A DNA stretch of 9,748 bases from Chloroflexota bacterium (GTDB lineage: Bacteria; Chloroflexota; Dehalococcoidia; Tepidiformales; Tepidiformaceae), in assembly GCA_963169135.1 (NCBI GenBank), contig CAUJEQ010000286.1:1-9748 (forward strand), in the 5' to 3' direction. The notes under the pieces are model-generated. The model was not told the DNA's origin and searched no databases. It saw only the letters and a list, made by a program, of their open reading frames with translations. Each line of letters starts with the position of its first letter. Within the stretch, counting starts at the first letter, position 1. The position numbers and the translations under genes are program-made. Positions 6,839 to 9,748 of the stretch are shown in pieces.

Positions 6839-8071
6839 TCACGCTGCCGCGGGCGCTGCCGTCCCGGTCCGGTAGATGCGCCGCAAGTAGGGCCCGGTCG
6901 CAAGGCTTGCCAGCGTAATCACCACGAACGCCGCGCCCGGCAGGAAGAACAGGATCGGCGCACCCGTCCGGTCTGCCATCGCCCCGAAACCAAGGTTCAT
7001 GAACGCCATCACACCGCCAGCTGACATCAGGTAGAGGCTCATCACACGCCCGCGAATGTTGTCGGGGACCACCTCCTGCAACAGCACCGCGCTCAACGCC
7101 ATGAACATCGCCTGCGATGAGCCCATCAGGATGGCCCCCGCCGCCGCGTGGGCTACATGGTGGCTCCCGGCCATCAGCATCGGCGAAACGCCGCTCGCAA
7201 TCGCCGTCCAGAACAGCAATGGCCCTCGTCCCGTGCCGGTGGTCATGGCCAGCACGAACGTCCCTACCAGTGCCCCGACGCCTACGCCGAAGGTCATGAT
7301 CGTGAACCCGCCGGAGGGGCTGTGTAGCCGCGTCTCCGCGAACCCCGGCAACATCGCGTCGAACGACATCGTCAACGAGCAGTGCGCGAACACCAGGATG
7401 AAGATGGCCGCCACCTCGGGCGTCCTCCCGATGTAGGCCATGCCCTCGCGCATGTTCTGGCTCACATCCCGCAGCCGCGTCACCCCGCCGCGCGACGAGA
7501 CGCTCACCCGCCGCACCGATGCAAACGACAGCAGCGCGAAGAGCGCCGAGATGCCATACGCGCCTTCCACGCCGATCGTGGCCAGCAGCGGCCCCGCCAG
7601 CAGCGGCCCCACGGCCCGCGAGCCGTGCTGCGTCGTGCTCGTCAGCGCCACCGCGTTGCCCAGGTCCGAAATGGGCACCACGTTTGCAAGCAGCGCCTGG
7701 TCCGAAGGGATCTCCACCGAGCGGATGACGCCCTGGACAAACGCCATCGAGACCACCATCCACACCTCGATCACGTTGGTCAGGGCCAGCGTGGCCAGCG
7801 TGACGGTCACGCCGAAGGTCGCCAGCCGCGTCACCCGCACCAGGATGCGCCGGTCTGCCCGGTCGGCCACCATGCCCCCCAGCGGCGCCACCAGATAGGG
7901 CGACATCGATGCGAACGTCGAGACGCCCACCCACAGCGACGAGTCGCTCAGCTTGTAGACGATCCAGGCGTTGCCAAGCAGCAGCGTCCAGAGCGAGATG
8001 CTCGAACACGCGCTCCCGATCCAGAGTGCGCGAAAGTCGCGGTGGCGGAGGGCAGGCAGTCGCGCCGCCAT
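6839..8071 (-). CDS. Major facilitator superfamily exporter (EntS/MFS_3-like)
   Basis: The 410-residue protein is strongly hydrophobic with roughly 10-12 transmembrane helices, the normal MFS size. It opens with LPALRHRDFRALWIGSACSS, typical of the EntS-like/MFS_3 group of efflux carriers, and has motif A after helix 2 (GGMVADRADRR, 65-75) with a degenerate copy in the C-terminal half (GFGAMADRTGAP). Such proteins use the proton gradient to export siderophores, drugs or metabolites; the substrate here is unknown. ATG 8071 lies 5 nt after the stop codon of the hydrolase gene, so the two are an operon. TTG 8080, overlapping that stop, is an alternative start in the same frame. The frame is open further upstream to 8485, but that part is antiparallel shadow of the hydrolase frame and does not look like protein. 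Confidence 0.88.
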   Translation of the reverse strand: MAARLPALRHRDFRALWIGSACSSISLWTLLLGNAWIVYKLSDSSLWVGVSTFASMSPYLVAPLGGMVADRADRRILVRVTRLATFGVTVTLATLALTNVIEVWMVVSMAFVQGVIRSVEIPSDQALLANVVPISDLGNAVALTSTTQHGSRAVGPLLAGPLLATIGVEGAYGISALFALLSFASVRRVSVSSRGGVTRLRDVSQNMREGMAYIGRTPEVAAIFILVFAHCSLTMSFDAMLPGFAETRLHSPSGGFTIMTFGVGVGALVGTFVLAMTTGTGRGPLLFWTAIASGVSPMLMAGSHHVAHAAAGAILMGSSQAMFMALSAVLLQEVVPDNIRGRVMSLYLMSAGGVMAFMNLGFGAMADRTGAPILFFLPGAAFVVITLASLATGPYLRRIYRTGTAAPAAA

Positions 8072-8076
8072 CGTGC

Positions 8077-8928
8077 TCAACCGAGCATCTCGAGCACCTG
8101 CCGCGCCACGAACGCAGGGTCTTCCATCGGGATGAAGTGACTGTACTGGGGCAGGAACACGTCTTCGGCGTGTTGGAAGTGGCTTGCCAGGTCCGGCGCC
8201 GTCGGAGAACTGCTCATGTCCATCGGGCCGCCCTCGGTCCGCTGCCGCGCCCGCAGGATGCGCACCGGGATGGTCAGCGACTCGATTGCCGGATAGATGT
8301 CGGTCGTCATCGCCCCGGCATAGGTCGCGGCCTCGATCGCCGGCGGGCAGGCGAGCACGTAGCCCTCGCCCTCCGGATTCGGCAGCAACCCGTAATCGCA
8401 ATAGTCGCGCAGGACATCCGGGTCCCAGCCGCTGAACGGCGGCCGGTCCTTGAAACGCTCGAACATCTCCTCGGGCGAAGACCACTCGTTCCGGCGCCGC
8501 GCCGCGAAGTGGTCGCCGTCAGACGCTGCACTGGCCGGCGCCGTGCGCGGTCCAATCACCGGGTCGATCAGCAGCAGCTTCGCGAAGATGCCCGGTTCGA
8601 GCGATGCCGCGAGCGTCACAGCGTGCCCGCCCTTCGAATGGCCCACCGCGAGGGCGCCGTTGAGTCCGATCTGCCGGGCAACCGCGGCCACATCGCGGCC
8701 GAAGTTGCCCCATGGGTACGGGGGTTCGGGCTTGTCGCTGCGCCCGTGACCCCGCATGTCGAGCGCGTAGGCGTGCAAGCCGGGCAGCCGCTCGATCACC
8801 CGGTCCCAGCAGCGTGCATGGAAGCCGGTCGCATGGGCAAAAAAGACCGCGGGCCCGTCACCGGGCCACTCGAAGAGTTGAAGTTCCACGCCATCCGCCC
8901 GGACGCGTGAGGGGATTGGTTCGCGCAT
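8077..8928 (-). CDS. Alpha/beta-fold hydrolase
   Basis: This 283-residue protein, normal for the family, shows the oxyanion segment HATGFHARCW (from H32), the strand and turn ALDMRGHGRSDKP, the nucleophile elbow GHSKGG with Ser98, a helical cap in the middle, and the catalytic His264 in SHFIPMEDP near the C-terminus. The acidic member of the triad is not at an obvious site: the segment after strand 6 reads RARQRTEGGPMD, so E232 or D237 are candidates. Likely an esterase or related hydrolase of the cytoplasm; the substrate cannot be told. It is first in an operon with the MFS exporter. ATG 8928 is chosen over the in-frame TTG 8934 because the TTG begins in the last base of the TATACT -10 box, so it could not be in the transcript. 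Confidence 0.88.
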   Translation of the reverse strand: MREPIPSRVRADGVELQLFEWPGDGPAVFFAHATGFHARCWDRVIERLPGLHAYALDMRGHGRSDKPEPPYPWGNFGRDVAAVARQIGLNGALAVGHSKGGHAVTLAASLEPGIFAKLLLIDPVIGPRTAPASAASDGDHFAARRRNEWSSPEEMFERFKDRPPFSGWDPDVLRDYCDYGLLPNPEGEGYVLACPPAIEAATYAGAMTTDIYPAIESLTIPVRILRARQRTEGGPMDMSSSPTAPDLASHFQHAEDVFLPQYSHFIPMEDPAFVARQVLEMLG

Positions 8929-8933
8929 GCCCA

Positions 8934-8939
8934 AGTATA
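8934..8939 (-). promoter_or_regulatory. -10 box of a probable leaderless promoter for the hydrolase-MFS operon
   Basis: TATACT on the minus strand is followed by 5 nt (TGGGC) and then ATG 8928. Transcription should start at or next to the ATG, and no ribosome binding site is visible. No good -35 is seen. It is one of a divergent pair with the box at 8981-8986. Confidence 0.55.
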
Positions 8940-8980
8940 GGCTGGCCGCTGGCTTGAGGACTCGGCCCGCCCGCGCCCGC

Positions 8981-8986
8981 TACAGT
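8981..8986 (+). promoter_or_regulatory. -10 box of a probable leaderless promoter for the DinB-like gene
   Basis: TACAGT fits TAnnnT and is followed by 6 nt (GTTTCC) and ATG 8993, again without a ribosome binding site. The spacing matches the other apparent leaderless starts in this window. Confidence 0.5.
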
Positions 8987-8992
8987 GTTTCC

Positions 8993-9484
8993 ATGGACGA
9001 ACTGATCGCACGCCTGGCCGCAACCCCGCGCACCCTCGCCCACCTGGTCGCCGAGGCCCCGGAGGAGCGGCTCGACATGGCCTTCGCCGGCGGCTGGAGC
9101 GCCCGTACCATCCTCGCCCACTTTCGCGACGACGAGTACCTCTGCATGCGCGTCGCCCTCGAACGGATGCTTGCCGAGGACACCCCGGCCCTGCGCTTCA
9201 TCGAGGGGGCTGAGTGGGAGCCCGGACGCAACCGCGCCCGCGACCGTAAGGAGTGGCTGCTCGCTGATTTCGCCCTCCAGCGCCAGGCGAGCCTTGGCAT
9301 CCTCCGGAGCCTGCGGCCCGCCGATTGGGCCCTCCGTGGCCGCACCGAAGCCGGGCGCGAGTTCACCGTCGAACAGTTCGTTTCGCAGTGGACCGCCCAC
9401 GATGCCGAGCACGTCGCCGGGCTCGAAGCCGCCCTCGGCGAGACGCTTGCCGACGTTATCGCCCGCCGCGCCCGTATGGAGTAG
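8993..9484 (+). CDS. DinB-like (DinB_2/YfiT-type) putative metalloenzyme
   Basis: The 163-residue protein matches the four-helix DinB/YfiT fold in length and in its metal-ligand pattern: H43 in GGWSARTILAHFRDDE, then H136 and H140 in SQWTAHDAEHVAG. Family members bind a divalent metal with three histidines; some are thiol transferases using bacillithiol or mycothiol and many have no assigned reaction. The name DinB here refers to the Bacillus damage-inducible protein, not to DNA polymerase IV. ATG 8993 is preferred because TACAGT lies 6 nt before it; a start at 8927 would add 22 residues across both promoters. It is divergent from the hydrolase gene and 20 nt upstream of the antitoxin-like gene. 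The reaction is unknown. Confidence 0.8.
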   Translation: MDELIARLAATPRTLAHLVAEAPEERLDMAFAGGWSARTILAHFRDDEYLCMRVALERMLAEDTPALRFIEGAEWEPGRNRARDRKEWLLADFALQRQASLGILRSLRPADWALRGRTEAGREFTVEQFVSQWTAHDAEHVAGLEAALGETLADVIARRARME

Positions 9485-9504
9485 CCGCCGGGAGCCTACC
9501 CATA

Positions 9505-9748
9505 GTGCGTCCACATCCGAACGACCTTGACGGCGCGCTGTCGACGGGATCCCGTACGCTTACCGCCCTGAAGTCGATACCGGTCACGCGCGCTCGCGGA
9601 CGATTGCATCGTCTGGTCGACGAGGTTGCGAAGTCAGGCGAGCCTGTCCACATCTCCGGGCTTCGCGCGGATGCCGTCCTGGTTTCAGCGGATGACTGGC
9701 GCGCGACCCATGAGACCCTCTACCTCCTGTCGGCGCCCGGAATGCGGC
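9505..9748 (+). CDS. Phd/YefM-family antitoxin, cut by the right edge
   Basis: Eighty-one codons are visible from GTG 9505. Residues from about 24 match the Phd/YefM fold: SIPVTRARGRLHRLVDEVAK, then EPVHISGLRADAVLVSADDW, then the helix ETLYLLSAPGMR that is characteristic of YefM. These proteins bind their own operator and neutralise a toxin encoded downstream, often YoeB/RelE or a PIN nuclease; that gene would be beyond position 9748. About 22 residues precede the usual start of the fold, and the usual TEAR motif reads TRAR. GTG is the only plausible start in frame after the upstream gene; a GGGAG site (9490-9494) lies 10 nt before it. The gene is 20 nt after the DinB-like gene and may be co-transcribed. 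Confidence 0.78.
   Translation, partial: MRPHPNDLDGALSTGSRTLTALKSIPVTRARGRLHRLVDEVAKSGEPVHISGLRADAVLVSADDWRATHETLYLLSAPGMR

Noticed and set aside
8072..8485. N-terminal extension of the MFS protein to 8485
   Set aside because: The extra 138 residues overlap the hydrolase gene in another frame and read as Arg/Gly-rich nonsense; MFS homology begins at the ATG 8071.
8944..8967. GGCCG...CGGCC arms between the divergent promoters
   Set aside because: Five GC-only pairs with a 14-nt loop are expected by chance at this base composition.
1..9748. Search for a new defence, mobile or biosynthetic system
   Set aside because: All full genes fall in known families with separate roles; no repeats, integrase, transposase or clustered unknown genes are visible. 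Only the antitoxin at the edge hints at accessory DNA further right.

Overview
The window is GC-rich bacterial chromosome, densely coded, with third positions strongly biased to G/C. GTG starts, several apparently leaderless starts (a TAnnnT -10 hexamer 5-6 nt before the initiation codon) and the gene complement fit a high-GC lineage such as Chloroflexota, Deinococcota or Actinomycetota. A thermophilic Chloroflexota relative is my best guess, but there is no rRNA or marker gene here to prove it. I see no tRNA, rRNA, CRISPR array, insertion sequence or phage gene.

Layout. Positions 1-569 (minus) hold the N-terminal part of a J-domain protein that runs off the left edge. It has a canonical HPD J domain, a Pro/Arg linker and a second J-like region without HPD. 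A 107-bp divergent intergenic region follows, with two abutting inverted repeats and a -10 box. It drives a two-gene operon (677-4592, plus) for the two half-transporters of a heterodimeric type IV ABC exporter. The first subunit has the degenerate catalytic residues and the second has the canonical ones. A 16-codon mini-ORF with its own strong ribosome binding site bridges the two genes by stop-start overlaps on both sides.

Next is a soluble GAF-GAF-PAS-GGDEF diguanylate cyclase (4750-6726, plus). It converges on an MFS exporter (6839-8071, minus), which is the second gene of an operon behind an alpha/beta hydrolase (8077-8928, minus). The hydrolase and a DinB-like putative metalloenzyme (8993-9484, plus) are divergent across 64 bp, and both appear to start at leaderless promoters. 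The right edge (9505 onwards, plus) cuts a Phd/YefM-type antitoxin; its toxin partner would lie outside the window.

Functionally this is mostly housekeeping and accessory export and signalling: ABC export of an unknown substrate, c-di-GMP synthesis under sensory control, and a small hydrolase plus efflux operon. The sequence ties the ABC pair together as one machine and the hydrolase and MFS gene as one transcript. Other neighbours show no functional link. I found no convincing new multi-gene system. The most unusual items are the tandem operator-like dyads before the ABC operon, the bridging mini-ORF, the double J-domain protein and the run of leaderless promoters.
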